The notes: generated from the sequence alone by a model not told the origin. Numbered from the stretch's first letter, positions 9,076-17,907 are shown. The stretch: DNA of 64,000 bases from Bacteroidales bacterium (GCA_017561935.1 JAFZBE010000055.1:1-64000), one strand, 5' to 3'. A program made the numbers and translations.

Positions 9076-9900
9076 CTACAATGCGTTAATTCGGTTATCA
9101 ATATCGCGGAGCGCCTCTTCGTACTGTGCTGCATTGGGTACACCATGGTGCCACTTGGCCACGTTCTCCATAAAACCCACACCCAGTCCCTTGGTGCTCT
9201 TAGAAATAAAAAGATGGGGCTTGCGGTTGTACCAGTCGATGGTGTCAAGAGCCGATACGATCGAATCTATGTCGTCGCCATTGATGGTCTGCACATCCCA
9301 CCCGAAGGCGGTCCAACGGTCGTGGATTGACTCAAGGGGCATAACATTTTCGGTCGAACCCGAGATCTGCAGGCCATTGCGGTCGATGAAGGCCACCAGG
9401 TTGTCGAGGTGGTACTTGTTGGCCGCCATGGCAGCTTCGTAGATCGACCCCTCAGCCTGTTCTCCATCGCCCATCACGACATAAGTTTTCCACGCCTTAC
9501 CGTCCATTTTGGCACCCAAGGCCATGCCGACACCCACTGCCAAGCCATGACCGAGAGCACCCGTGTTGATCTCAACACCGGGTATCGTGTTGTCGGGATG
9601 TCCGCCCAGATGAGCACCGCACGTACCGTAGGCATCGAGCTCCTTCTCATCGAAGAACCCCTTGTCGCAAAGCACAGTGTAAAGAGCCTCAGCACAGTGT
9701 CCCTTGCTGAGCACAAAACGGTCGCGATCGGCCTTCTTAGGATCCTGTGGGTCAACATTCAGTGTGTGGTTATAAAGTACCGTGAGCAGGTTCAGGACCG
9801 AGAGGTCGCCTCCCGTGTGTCCCGTGCCTCCCCGGTAGATGAGCGTGATGAGCCTCCTTCTCAGGAGCTCGGCTTTCAATTTTAGCTCTTTGTGTTTCAT
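9076..9900 (-). CDS. Transketolase, N-terminal subunit
   Basis: A 274-residue subunit carrying the thiamine diphosphate pyrophosphate-binding domain. The motif GDGEQAEGS followed by NLVAFIDRN matches the GDG-X(about 25)-N signature, and GGTGHTGGDLS and LSKGHCAEALY are typical of the first domain. It is the first gene of the leftward operon, and its stop lies 3 bases before the C-terminal subunit start, which fits equal synthesis. The promoter region upstream (9942-9984) holds a TATATTTG element and a row of CTTTCG repeats, so control by the divergent DeoR-type regulator is likely. Confidence 0.92.
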   Translation of the reverse strand: MKHKELKLKAELLRRRLITLIYRGGTGHTGGDLSVLNLLTVLYNHTLNVDPQDPKKADRDRFVLSKGHCAEALYTVLCDKGFFDEKELDAYGTCGAHLGGHPDNTIPGVEINTGALGHGLAVGVGMALGAKMDGKAWKTYVVMGDGEQAEGSIYEAAMAANKYHLDNLVAFIDRNGLQISGSTENVMPLESIHDRWTAFGWDVQTINGDDIDSIVSALDTIDWYNRKPHLFISKSTKGLGVGFMENVAKWHHGVPNAAQYEEALRDIDNRINAL

Positions 9901-9941
9901 ACCTACTAATTATTAAGGATAAATATACTTATTTGATGCTG

Positions 9942-9949
9942 CAAATATA
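9942..9949 (-). promoter_or_regulatory. -7 element of the transketolase-kinase-isomerase-GH3 operon
   Basis: TATATTTG on the minus strand fits TAnnTTTG and lies 42 bases before the transketolase start codon. No good TTTG is present at -33; the place is taken by the CTTTCG repeats, as would fit a regulated promoter. Confidence 0.6.
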
Positions 9950-9955
9950 GTAAAT

Positions 9956-9984
9956 CGAAAGCAAAAAACGAAAGAAAACGAAAG
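9956..9984 (-). promoter_or_regulatory. Triple CTTTCG repeat, likely DeoR-family operator
   Basis: Three copies of CGAAAG on the plus strand (9956-9961, 9969-9974, 9979-9984; CTTTCG on the minus strand) lie directly upstream of the -7 element. Spacing is 13 and 10 bases, about one helical turn. DeoR-family repressors such as AgaR bind repeated CTTTC-type elements. The divergent neighbour is a DeoR-family gene, so this is its likely binding site. The rest of the 321-base gap (to 10221) is very A/T-rich and carries more CGAAA words around 10053-10115. Confidence 0.5.
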
Positions 9985-10138
9985 CAATTATTGATTTATT
10001 AACGTTTTCTAACAGTTCAAAGAAAAAAATGTTGCATTTCGACCACTCATTTTCGATAAAAACAATCAAAAAAACCGAAAAAATCGCATCAAAACGAAAA
10101 AAAACTTCGAAATATTTTTTTATTTGCGAAAAAAGAAG

Positions 10139-10146
10139 TACTTTTG
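10139..10146 (+). promoter_or_regulatory. -7 element of the DeoR-type regulator gene
   Basis: TACTTTTG followed by CACCG matches TAnnTTTG and the usual downstream context, 76 bases before the regulator start. No TTTG is found at the ideal -33 distance. Confidence 0.5.
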
Positions 10147-10221
10147 CACCGCTATCAATTGCTAATTGTCAATCGCCAATTCTCAATTGTTATTTGTAAA
10201 TTTTAATATAATTGCCAACCT

Positions 10222-10992
10222 ATGCTACTGGCTGCACAACGCAGGGACAAGATTGTAGCGATGATTCGCGAAGACGGACACGTCAAGGTCAACAACCTGA
10301 GTAAACTGTTCAATGTGACCGAAGTCACGATCCGTCAGGACCTCGAGAAGCTCGAGGAGGAAGGCTTCTGCCAACGTGTCCATGGAGGAGCCATTCTCAA
10401 TAATGCAGGAGCAAACGTGAGGGAGTTCTCGGTGCTCAACCAGGACAATCTTGCCGCCAAGATGGCCATTGCCCGTGAAGCTGTGAAGCGCATCCGCGAT
10501 GGTGAGACCATCATCCTCGACTCGGGTTCGACTACGACTGAAATTGCACGACTCATTACAGGATATACCAACCTCACCGTCATCACCAATGCCATCAACA
10601 TCGCCATGATATTGGGCAAGGATCCTGGCATCAACCTCAATGTTACGGGAGGTGAATTCAAGTCACCCACCCTTTCCCTCACTGGCCCCAAAGCCGCCGA
10701 GTACTTCCGTGGTCTCCATGCCGACAAGGTTTTCCTGGCCACCGCCGGTATCAACGTTACCAACGGCCTTACTTATCCCAGTATGAGCGACCTAGTGGTC
10801 AAGAAAGCAATGATCGACGTGAGCGATCGCGTCTATCTTGTGGCCGACAGCACCAAGGTAGGCCGAAGCTCTTTCGCCACTCTCGGCAAACTCTCGCTGG
10901 TCGATACCATCATCACCGACTCGAACATCTCGGAAGATGACGAGGCTTTGTTCCGCAGTTACGACCTCAAATGCATCATAGCACAGCTATAA
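10222..10992 (+). CDS. DeoR/GlpR-family transcriptional regulator
   Basis: A 256-residue regulator. Residues about 5-60 form the DeoR winged helix (RRDKIVAMIREDG, then VTEVTIRQDLEKLEEEG), followed by RVHGGA. Residues about 75-250 form the sugar-phosphate sensor domain, with DSGSTTTEIA, TNAINIA and the end VADSTKVGRSSFA. Members usually repress sugar operons and release DNA on binding a phosphorylated sugar. It is transcribed away from the transketolase operon across a shared 321-base regulatory region, so it very likely controls that operon, with the kinase product as a plausible inducer. It ends 29 bases before a strong terminator. Confidence 0.92.
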   Translation: MLLAAQRRDKIVAMIREDGHVKVNNLSKLFNVTEVTIRQDLEKLEEEGFCQRVHGGAILNNAGANVREFSVLNQDNLAAKMAIAREAVKRIRDGETIILDSGSTTTEIARLITGYTNLTVITNAINIAMILGKDPGINLNVTGGEFKSPTLSLTGPKAAEYFRGLHADKVFLATAGINVTNGLTYPSMSDLVVKKAMIDVSDRVYLVADSTKVGRSSFATLGKLSLVDTIITDSNISEDDEALFRSYDLKCIIAQL

Positions 10993-11021
10993 TACTCAAC
11001 ACACACTACTTTACACATCCC

Positions 11022-11061
11022 CGTGCCAGAAGTCAAGCAAAGCTTCTGGCACGTGTTTTTT
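11022..11061 (+). terminator. Rho-independent terminator of the DeoR-type gene
   Basis: A perfect 11-bp stem (11022-11032 with 11043-11053) and a 10-base loop are followed by TGTTTTTT. It ends the regulator transcript and lies 11 bases before the stop of the convergent CotH-like gene. Confidence 0.9.
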
Positions 11062-11071
11062 ACCCTCCAGT

Positions 11072-12910
11072 TTATCGGCGTAGCATCATCCTGCCACACC
11101 TAATCACCACACCACGGTAGCTCTCGTCCACAGGCATGCCCAGCAGATCGAAGGTCCGCCCGTCGTCGTCCCTCTCGTCAATCCGAAGTTCGCCGATACC
11201 CGATGGATCATAGAGTCCGTAGGCCTCAAGCTGACCGAGAAATATCTCCGTGCGTCGAGGGAAGTAGTCGTCAAGTAGTTGCTGCCTACGCACCAGCCAA
11301 TGGTCATTGCGCGTATAGGTTTCGACGGTCTCGCCAGTCGATTTCCGATAGTCGCCCCAGCGTGCACTCTCGCCAATGATCGCGAGGTCAATTTCGGCTG
11401 CTAACGAGTCATATAGCGCAGCTGCTCGTTCAGCAGTCATGACACCCTCGCCTGTCAGATGCATCACAATTCGCTCCTGCATCAATCGTCTGAAATTAGG
11501 GTTCTTCTTGAGCACCTTTATCATCTGGGTGGGAGGTCCATTCACAACCTCCACCTTGTTATAATTCACATCCTTGAAAGCCGTTTCGGCGTCCCAAACG
11601 AGGTAACGAAATCCTGTACCAGGATCCACACGGCTGCGCAAACAGCGCCAATTGTTGTGATCCCAGTCATCATTACCGATATACCAGTTGACGAGCATAT
11701 AGTCGCAGAAGTTAGCAAGGTCGAGCAGGCTCTGGTCGATCAACTTTTGATAATGACTGTCCTGCTCACCCGATCCCACCTTCATCACAGTATTGTACAT
11801 CTCATCATAGGCCGCACGGTTCCCGTCGATCATGTCGCCCACATCGACCACGTCATAATCCTCGTCAACACCCCCCAGATAGTCACTGGCAAAGTTATCG
11901 TTAATCTTTTCGCAAAGCTCATAAAGGCCCCAATAGAGACCATTGATATAAAGATGCGCAAACCGTCGATGCGTCGTCAGATTCCCCATAGCACGATGGG
12001 CCTCCTTTGCCCAAGCATCGAGGATGTACTGAGCATTGGTTCGTTGGATAATATTCTGAGGATACATGTTTGCACTACCATTCTTCAACCACGTGTAGTT
12101 GTAGCCGGCACGTAGAATGAGATGGTCGAAGTGAGTCACGGCATCATCATCCTCAAAGAGATCGAACCTCAGTTTCCCCGCTCCATATTCCTTGCGAAAC
12201 GAGACGCGGAAAGAATGTTTCGGGGTGTTCTGCGGGTTGCGGCTATTGCCCCCATGTAGCAACAGGCCACAGTTCCGCTGGAAGGCCTTGCCTGTCTTCG
12301 GGTCATAATACTCAATCGACGCAGGACGTTCCCATCCATCGCCCTTCTTCGAAAGGTCCTTACCCGTGTGGATGTATATACCCCCCGTCTCAGGATCATC
12401 AGACTGCGAGAAAAGATAGCCGATATTGGTGACCAGACATACTGTAGGAATGGACAACATGGCATTTTCCATCAGCGGTCCGTAGGTTTCGCCCAGCGTG
12501 ATGGTGGTGTCCATGGCATAGTCAGCCGCCCAATAGCTGTTGGCGTCCTTCTTGCTCCAAATGTTGGGATAACCCTCGGGCGATGCGGGCTGACGATAGA
12601 CGTCACGCAGGAAGATAAATGTCCTGGTGGCCACAGGTCCCACCGAATCGTTAGCATCGATACAGACCGCACTGACCGGTGTCGTGGTACTGATTTCGAT
12701 GGGTTCGGAATAGCGCACGGCATTTCCTCGATTCGGACGCGAACCGTTTAGGGTGTAATATACGTCGAAGCCTGGACTCGTCGAAGATAGTGTCAGCCGA
12801 AAAGCTTCGTCATGAAATGTCGGAGAATCGTCGAAGATGACCTCCTGTGCCTGCGTCCAGAAGGCCAGGCAACTCAAAATAACTATGGATAGTGTGTGTC
12901 TGTGTGTCAA
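11072..12910 (-). CDS. Secreted CotH-family protein with chitobiase-like N-terminal domain
   Basis: A 612-residue secreted protein. After a signal peptide ending in TQAQ, residues about 25-105 resemble the chitobiase/beta-hexosaminidase C-terminal fold (SPGFDVYYTLNGSRPN). A CotH-type kinase-like domain follows, with HSFRVSFRKEYGAGKL, the central LYINGLYWGLYELCEKIND and LVWDAETAFKDVN. CotH proteins are atypical kinases; in Bacteroidetes they are often secreted and of unknown target. The last 30 residues (RTFDLLGMPVDES and VVIRCGRMML) resemble the short C-terminal tails of secreted Prevotella proteins. The most likely start is TTG at 12910, since it opens directly on the signal peptide and no ATG is nearby. 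It ends close to the convergent DeoR-type gene. Confidence 0.85.
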   Translation of the reverse strand: MTHRHTLSIVILSCLAFWTQAQEVIFDDSPTFHDEAFRLTLSSTSPGFDVYYTLNGSRPNRGNAVRYSEPIEISTTTPVSAVCIDANDSVGPVATRTFIFLRDVYRQPASPEGYPNIWSKKDANSYWAADYAMDTTITLGETYGPLMENAMLSIPTVCLVTNIGYLFSQSDDPETGGIYIHTGKDLSKKGDGWERPASIEYYDPKTGKAFQRNCGLLLHGGNSRNPQNTPKHSFRVSFRKEYGAGKLRFDLFEDDDAVTHFDHLILRAGYNYTWLKNGSANMYPQNIIQRTNAQYILDAWAKEAHRAMGNLTTHRRFAHLYINGLYWGLYELCEKINDNFASDYLGGVDEDYDVVDVGDMIDGNRAAYDEMYNTVMKVGSGEQDSHYQKLIDQSLLDLANFCDYMLVNWYIGNDDWDHNNWRCLRSRVDPGTGFRYLVWDAETAFKDVNYNKVEVVNGPPTQMIKVLKKNPNFRRLMQERIVMHLTGEGVMTAERAAALYDSLAAEIDLAIIGESARWGDYRKSTGETVETYTRNDHWLVRRQQLLDDYFPRRTEIFLGQLEAYGLYDPSGIGELRIDERDDDGRTFDLLGMPVDESYRGVVIRCGRMMLRR

Positions 12911-12935
12911 TTTATACTAATATTGGAATGTAATT

Positions 12936-13028
12936 CTACAGTCCATTGATCCAAGTGGCCATATCCTGGAGGACCTCCTCGCTGATAGTCTCCTCGATGT
13001 TACCATATTCGGGAGGCAAACCCGAAAT
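12936..13028 (-). pseudogene. Possible 3' remnant of a lost gene
   Basis: The gap between the GH5 stop and the CotH-like start holds an open minus-strand segment reading SGLPPEYGNIEETIS and then EEVLQDMATWINGL before a TAG stop. It looks like the end of a real protein (helical, balanced composition, natural stop), yet has no start codon and begins abruptly next to the GH5 stop. It may be the tail of an alpha/beta hydrolase whose body was deleted. The family could not be identified. Confidence 0.4.
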
Positions 13029-13038
13029 TGTTAACTGA

Positions 13039-15966
13039 TTAAGGCTTCATCCCCATCGCCCAAATATATCCCTCATTTGTCAGGCAGTTCTCGAATTTTG
13101 CATTCTCAAGCAGTTCGTTCATAGCTGCCTTAGCCACCTCCTGAGAAACCTTGTTTTCGCGAATCTTCTTGAAAGAACCTCGGTCACTGGCTGCATACGC
13201 ACGGATGAGCTCCCAGTTCTCAGGCATTTTGATCTGCTTCATGCAACTGGTGGCTGCCATCTTCTTATAGGGCCAATAGGTCCAACCGATATTCTGTGAC
13301 TCCATTGCCCGGGTGAATCCGTGAATCCATTCGTCGGTGTTCTCACCCGTCTCTCCCATATACATCGGCAGGTTAACGCTGTCGCGGAAATGCAAGAAGT
13401 CGGCAATGGCCTGGGTCGTGGTGTCACACCAATAGCGATGACAGGTGTACATCATCTTGTCATCGAACTTAGAATCCTTGAAGACTGTGAAGTTGCCATT
13501 CCACTGTGCACCTCCCAACATCACGATATGGTTCTTATCCACTGTACGGATGGCCTGAGTGATACGCATATAGAGGGGTTCTAGGGCTGCATTAAGCTCA
13601 GGGAGCTTCTCGGCTTCGTAAGGTGCAATGGGTTCGTTCAACAAGTCGTAGCCAATCACAATGGTATCGTTGGCATAATGCTCGGCAATGCGTAGCCAGA
13701 TGTCGCAGCACCTCTGCTGTTGCATTTCGCTCTCAAGGAGCCAAGGATATCCATAGCTGTCATCGATGTTGTCGCCCGTCTGACCACCAGGAGCATCATG
13801 CATATCGAGGATGACGCGCAAGCCCTCGGTGCGACACCAGTTCACGACCCTGTCAATCAGACGGAAGCCCTCGGTGCTGTCGTTCCTACCCATGTAGTAC
13901 TCGTCGGTGAAGAGCTTGTAATGGAAAGGGATGCGCAGGGTGTTCATGCCCGTCTGGGCAATGTAATGAATATCGGCTTCAGTGATATAGTTCTCCTTAA
14001 ACAGGTTCCAGAAGTTCGCTGTAAACTCCTCGCCCGTCAGTTCACAAAACATCTGGTTGATGAGCCTGTAGGACGATGTTTCACCAAAACGGAACATATA
14101 CCCCTCGGGGTTGATCCAGTTGCCCAGATTGATGCCTTGTATGAAGAATTTCTCTCCATCGGGTTTCACCAGGTCATGTCCACTCACTGTAATAAAACGT
14201 CCTTCCACGTCGTTCTGCACATTCTCCTTCGGAGTACATGCTGCCAATGCCATAAGGGCGGCACCTAAAGTAATGATTCTATTCATGTTTTTCGATTTAT
14301 TAATTCTATGCGCCGCAAAGACAACCATTATTTCCTCTTTCTCCTGATAATATTCAGTCAGGTGTTCACGCCTCCAATCGAAGTACCTTGTCCAAAGCTC
14401 GAGTTGTGGCAGGTTGGGCAATTCGGTGACAAATGCACCATCGCGAAAATACATAGTGCTTTCAGTACCCTGATTATATGCCGGCCAATAGGGAAGGAGT
14501 TCGCCATTCGGGTCACCCGTCTTGATGAAGTTTACCCAATACTGGTGAATAATCTTCGTCATGGCTGCGTCAGCAGGACTTTGTGGGCCACCCCAACCAC
14601 CACTACGTTGTGGTCCGAAAGTGTACATCATCTCAAAAGCATGTGTCGAAATCTGCTTGCGTGTTGTCTGCTGATTCCTGCGAAAAGGGTTGAACTTCAA
14701 CTGGTCGAAGAAGTACATATAGACGTTGCCCTTCCCATGCTGCGACTGCATGTTGGCCCAAGCGTAGGTCGGCCAGGCAAAAGCTGCCTCTCGGAAAATG
14801 TCGGAGTGAGCATCAAATGCCTCCTGATTGTTCGACCCAGGATACATCTTGCGGAACTCGTCCCTCCATTCGGGAGCAAACGATATACGCAGCTCCTCTT
14901 CATATTGTACTGGAGTAAATTCACCCAAGTAACCTGTAAACATCGAGCCTTCGTCGGAGTTGGTGCCCATCAAAATATTTACGTCATTGAAGTTTCCCTT
15001 CTGGTATTGCAGGTAAGCATCGGTATCGAGGATGTAATCGTCATAACAGGGCCAAAGGGCGCCACCCATGCTGAAAGCTGCCGAGTCATTTAAAAAGACT
15101 TCGGCAGGTAGTTTGCGCAAGTCCTTCAGCTTCGGGTTCTTCTTGCCCGTGACACGCTGAATAAAGGCCAGGCCGTAAGCCTCCGAACCCTTCACGTTGC
15201 GCAAAGAATTGTTATCGATGCGTACATTGTCCATCGGCACCATGTTGCCACCGCTCTCGCTGATGGCCCCACGGAAAAGACCCTTGGCCAAAGGACTCTG
15301 GCAAAGGATGGCCACAGAAATGGCACCTGCACTCTCGCCCATGATGGTTACCTTGGCAGGATCTCCACCGAAAGCCGCGATATTGTCATGCACCCACTGC
15401 AACGCCAAGATCTGGTCCATGATGCCGTAGTTGCCCGACGTTGCATGACCCGTCTCCTTGATGCTCTCCTGTGTCAATTCCGGGAGAGAGAGGAATCCCA
15501 TGCAATTCAAACGATAGGTGATGCTGACAAATACAATGCCAGCCTTGGCGAAGTTACTACCATCAGTGAACGAATTGCCCGAAGAGAAAGCACCGCCATG
15601 AATCCAAACCAACACGGGCAATTTCTCGTCCTTTGACTTCGCGGGTGTCAGAACGTTCAGATAGAGGCAATCCTCACTCACTGCAGGTACCTCCTGTCCA
15701 GGCATGGTCTGCACACGCTGAACACCTTGCTTGGCGAAGTGATCGGCCTTAAATGTGCCTTCCCATGTCTTGGCGGGCACAGGTGCCTTCCATCGCAGAT
15801 TCCCAACGGGAGGTTCGGCAAACGGGATACCCTTGTAGTGAACCATACCTTCCTCAACGACACCTTCTATCTCACCTTGTGCCACAGTCGTCCTAACGAG
15901 CTGTGCCTCACTTTGTCCGGCCATCAGGAATGCTGCGGCCACCAAAAGAATAGATAAACGATTCAT
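13039..15966 (-). CDS. Carboxylesterase type B fused in frame to a GH5 glycoside hydrolase
   Basis: One 975-residue reading frame holds two complete enzymes. Residues 1 to about 546 form a secreted type-B carboxylesterase: signal peptide ending in AGQSEAQ, SEDCLYLNV, the oxyanion region HGGAFSSGN and nucleophile motif GESAG (Ser212). Residues 561-975 form a GH5-type (cellulase-fold) enzyme with its own start context at 14286 and a lipoprotein signal ending in MALAAC; its catalytic glutamates lie in LLNEPI and MGETGE. The 14 residues between (MVVFAAHRINKSKN region) look like a translated intergenic stretch that contains a weak TGTCTTTG promoter element. So the esterase has probably lost its stop codon, and the GH5 part is likely also made alone from 14286. 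A sequencing error at the junction is possible. An earlier start at 16038 is unlikely because it lies upstream of the promoter. Confidence 0.8.
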   Translation of the reverse strand: MNRLSILLVAAAFLMAGQSEAQLVRTTVAQGEIEGVVEEGMVHYKGIPFAEPPVGNLRWKAPVPAKTWEGTFKADHFAKQGVQRVQTMPGQEVPAVSEDCLYLNVLTPAKSKDEKLPVLVWIHGGAFSSGNSFTDGSNFAKAGIVFVSITYRLNCMGFLSLPELTQESIKETGHATSGNYGIMDQILALQWVHDNIAAFGGDPAKVTIMGESAGAISVAILCQSPLAKGLFRGAISESGGNMVPMDNVRIDNNSLRNVKGSEAYGLAFIQRVTGKKNPKLKDLRKLPAEVFLNDSAAFSMGGALWPCYDDYILDTDAYLQYQKGNFNDVNILMGTNSDEGSMFTGYLGEFTPVQYEEELRISFAPEWRDEFRKMYPGSNNQEAFDAHSDIFREAAFAWPTYAWANMQSQHGKGNVYMYFFDQLKFNPFRRNQQTTRKQISTHAFEMMYTFGPQRSGGWGGPQSPADAAMTKIIHQYWVNFIKTGDPNGELLPYWPAYNQGTESTMYFRDGAFVTELPNLPQLELWTRYFDWRREHLTEYYQEKEEIMVVFAAHRINKSKNMNRIITLGAALMALAACTPKENVQNDVEGRFITVSGHDLVKPDGEKFFIQGINLGNWINPEGYMFRFGETSSYRLINQMFCELTGEEFTANFWNLFKENYITEADIHYIAQTGMNTLRIPFHYKLFTDEYYMGRNDSTEGFRLIDRVVNWCRTEGLRVILDMHDAPGGQTGDNIDDSYGYPWLLESEMQQQRCCDIWLRIAEHYANDTIVIGYDLLNEPIAPYEAEKLPELNAALEPLYMRITQAIRTVDKNHIVMLGGAQWNGNFTVFKDSKFDDKMMYTCHRYWCDTTTQAIADFLHFRDSVNLPMYMGETGENTDEWIHGFTRAMESQNIGWTYWPYKKMAATSCMKQIKMPENWELIRAYAASDRGSFKKIRENKVSQEVAKAAMNELLENAKFENCLTNEGYIWAMGMKP

Positions 15967-15992
15967 AGCATAGTTGTTTAAAATGTCGGCCA

Positions 15993-16024
15993 CAAAGATA
16001 ATGAGAAAAAACATACGCTCCAAA
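15993..16024 (-). promoter_or_regulatory. Promoter of the carboxylesterase-GH5 gene
   Basis: TTTG (16021-16024), 20 bases, then TATCTTTG (15993-16000) on the minus strand: a perfect Bacteroidetes promoter, 26 bases before the ATG at 15966. It sets the start, because the open frame upstream would not be transcribed. Confidence 0.85.
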
Positions 16025-16110
16025 TTTTGCCAACACAAAAATCATGAAGTATGTCAATTCTCACTATTTTGATAAAAAGATAGATTGAAAAATACCTCCC
16101 ACCACCTTTC

Positions 16111-17865
16111 TCAATAAGGAATCTCTATCCTTGAAGGATGTTGTGCATCGATATAGAGAGTTTGATGTGCCACGCGCGTCTGGGTCTGTAAAGACCAAAC
16201 ACCTGCATAATTGCTGTGTATCGAGTATTCGGGAAAGTTGCTGCTCGTGATGTCGATGCGCAGGCGATGTCCTTTCTTGACTTGCCAGAGGATGGGCAGT
16301 GCTTCAATCGTCAGTTCCATCACCTCGCCAGGCGAATAGGTCTGGCGCGGTCCCAAACGATTGTTGCGATAGGCCATCGTCGTAATGCCTGAACGGATAT
16401 TGTAGGCTGTGCCATCGGGCAATACCTCACTCACCTTGAAAGTCAGTGCCGTATCATCGACATCGGTGCTCATCCACACGACGGCTCGGATCTTGCCATC
16501 GATATTGAGATCTTCGTCAAAGGGATCGCTGAGATAGCTGAGTACATCGGGACGATAGCCTATTTCGGGCTGCTGTATGCTACCTCGTGTGCGCTCACTA
16601 GTGAAGAGCGTCTCTCCTCCCACACTCATTACAGGATTCTTGGGATCGTAAACGTAGTGTTGCTCGTCCCTGCGGGGCAGAAGTGAAGCATCCGTCACCA
16701 AATGATACGCATTTCTGTCATCAGGATCGAACGCTGAAGTCAGATAGTAAGCCTTGTGATGCGCAGTGGCGGTGGGCCACTGGTCGAAATGTCGCCACAC
16801 GTCTTCGCCTATGTTATATACCAGTACTTCATGCTCGGGCTCCTTGCCTTCGACGAGCAATGCGTACATCCAATTGAAGGCATCTGCATCAACGTTGAAA
16901 TCCTTGTCATGTTGTGGATGGTGAGCTATGGGTGTGGTGACAAAGCTATGGTTCCAGGCCCCCACGATGAGTCGGCTTTTCGCCTTGGTGGCGTCGGACA
17001 ACAGCTGATAGCCCAGGAGGGTGCCTTCATTGTGATGGTCGAAGTGTCCGGCCACGATGGTGCAAGGCACTTTGATGCGCGGCGGAATGCTGCGAAGCGT
17101 CTCCCAAACACCCTGATGCCAATATGGATCGGTATAGTCGGTGTGTGTGATCCAGTCGCGATACCATGGCAGTTCACATCCCAGCAAATCGACGTCCATG
17201 CGAACCTGTGGCATATAACGTTCCTCGGTGTAAAAAGGTGCTGCGGGATCGACTTTTGGCTTCCTGATGGGCTCACGGGCATTGCTGATGCTCCATGCGG
17301 TGAGGATATCCTGACGGAAAAGACCACTATTGTAGGCGCTCAAATGACGATCGACACCATAGTGATGCTGATGAATGCACTTCACCTTGTCGGGCAAGCT
17401 GTCGGCAATAATCCAGCATGTCAACGACATATAGGAGGTGCCGGTCAGACCAATGGCCGTGATCCAAGGTTGACGATCGAGCCAGCCCACCACGGCCAGT
17501 CCATCTTCACGTTCATAGATGTTCGGTTGGAACTGTCCCTCGCTACCTCCTGTGCCGCGCGGATGATTAAGCACATAACCGATGCCGCGCTCAGCATATT
17601 GTCGAGGAGCGCCCATCTGCGACAACGTCATCGGTGCAGGAACATAAGGATTGCGTGTCAACACGACGGGGAATGCTTCGGTGGTGACAGGCAGGCACAT
17701 TTGTGTGCGCATTTTCATACCCGTCCCGAAGTCAATGAGCGTATCGACATACTGCACCTCGAATCGTGGCTCGACATCGAGCCGTGTGCTATCAATCTTC
17801 ATCCACTGTGCCCTTGCCTCCAACAGAGTGCTCAGGGCCAAAGTCAATAACAATATTCTTTTCAT
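16111..17865 (-). CDS. CocE/NonD-family hydrolase (X-Pro dipeptidyl-peptidase S15 fold)
   Basis: A 584-residue secreted protein with a signal peptide ending in LLEARAQ. The alpha/beta hydrolase part shows PVVLTRNPYVPA, NHPRGTGGSEG and the nucleophile elbow GLTGTSYMS, then VAGHFDHHNEG near the catalytic histidine region. The C-terminal third is a jelly-roll (AVVWMSTDVDDTALTFKV), as in the X-Pro dipeptidyl-peptidase C-terminal domain. Family members split peptides or esters, including cocaine esterase; in glycan clusters they may act as esterases, but the substrate here is unknown. It lies 120 bases downstream of the second FucI-like gene with a weak hairpin between, so partial co-transcription is possible. 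Confidence 0.85.
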   Translation of the reverse strand: MKRILLLTLALSTLLEARAQWMKIDSTRLDVEPRFEVQYVDTLIDFGTGMKMRTQMCLPVTTEAFPVVLTRNPYVPAPMTLSQMGAPRQYAERGIGYVLNHPRGTGGSEGQFQPNIYEREDGLAVVGWLDRQPWITAIGLTGTSYMSLTCWIIADSLPDKVKCIHQHHYGVDRHLSAYNSGLFRQDILTAWSISNAREPIRKPKVDPAAPFYTEERYMPQVRMDVDLLGCELPWYRDWITHTDYTDPYWHQGVWETLRSIPPRIKVPCTIVAGHFDHHNEGTLLGYQLLSDATKAKSRLIVGAWNHSFVTTPIAHHPQHDKDFNVDADAFNWMYALLVEGKEPEHEVLVYNIGEDVWRHFDQWPTATAHHKAYYLTSAFDPDDRNAYHLVTDASLLPRRDEQHYVYDPKNPVMSVGGETLFTSERTRGSIQQPEIGYRPDVLSYLSDPFDEDLNIDGKIRAVVWMSTDVDDTALTFKVSEVLPDGTAYNIRSGITTMAYRNNRLGPRQTYSPGEVMELTIEALPILWQVKKGHRLRIDITSSNFPEYSIHSNYAGVWSLQTQTRVAHQTLYIDAQHPSRIEIPY

Positions 17866-17871
17866 AGTCTT

Positions 17872-17907
17872 TCAAAACCTTCAAACTCCTCAAACCCCTC
17901 AAACCTT
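17872..17907. repeat. Four 9-bp units, TCAAAnnCC type
   Basis: Four successive 9-base units (TCAAAACCT, TCAAACTCC, TCAAACCCC, TCAAACCTT) lie just upstream of the CocE-like gene. Two other places in the window have different 9-base repeats of the same period (30451-30486 and 57324-57377). Confidence 0.6.
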
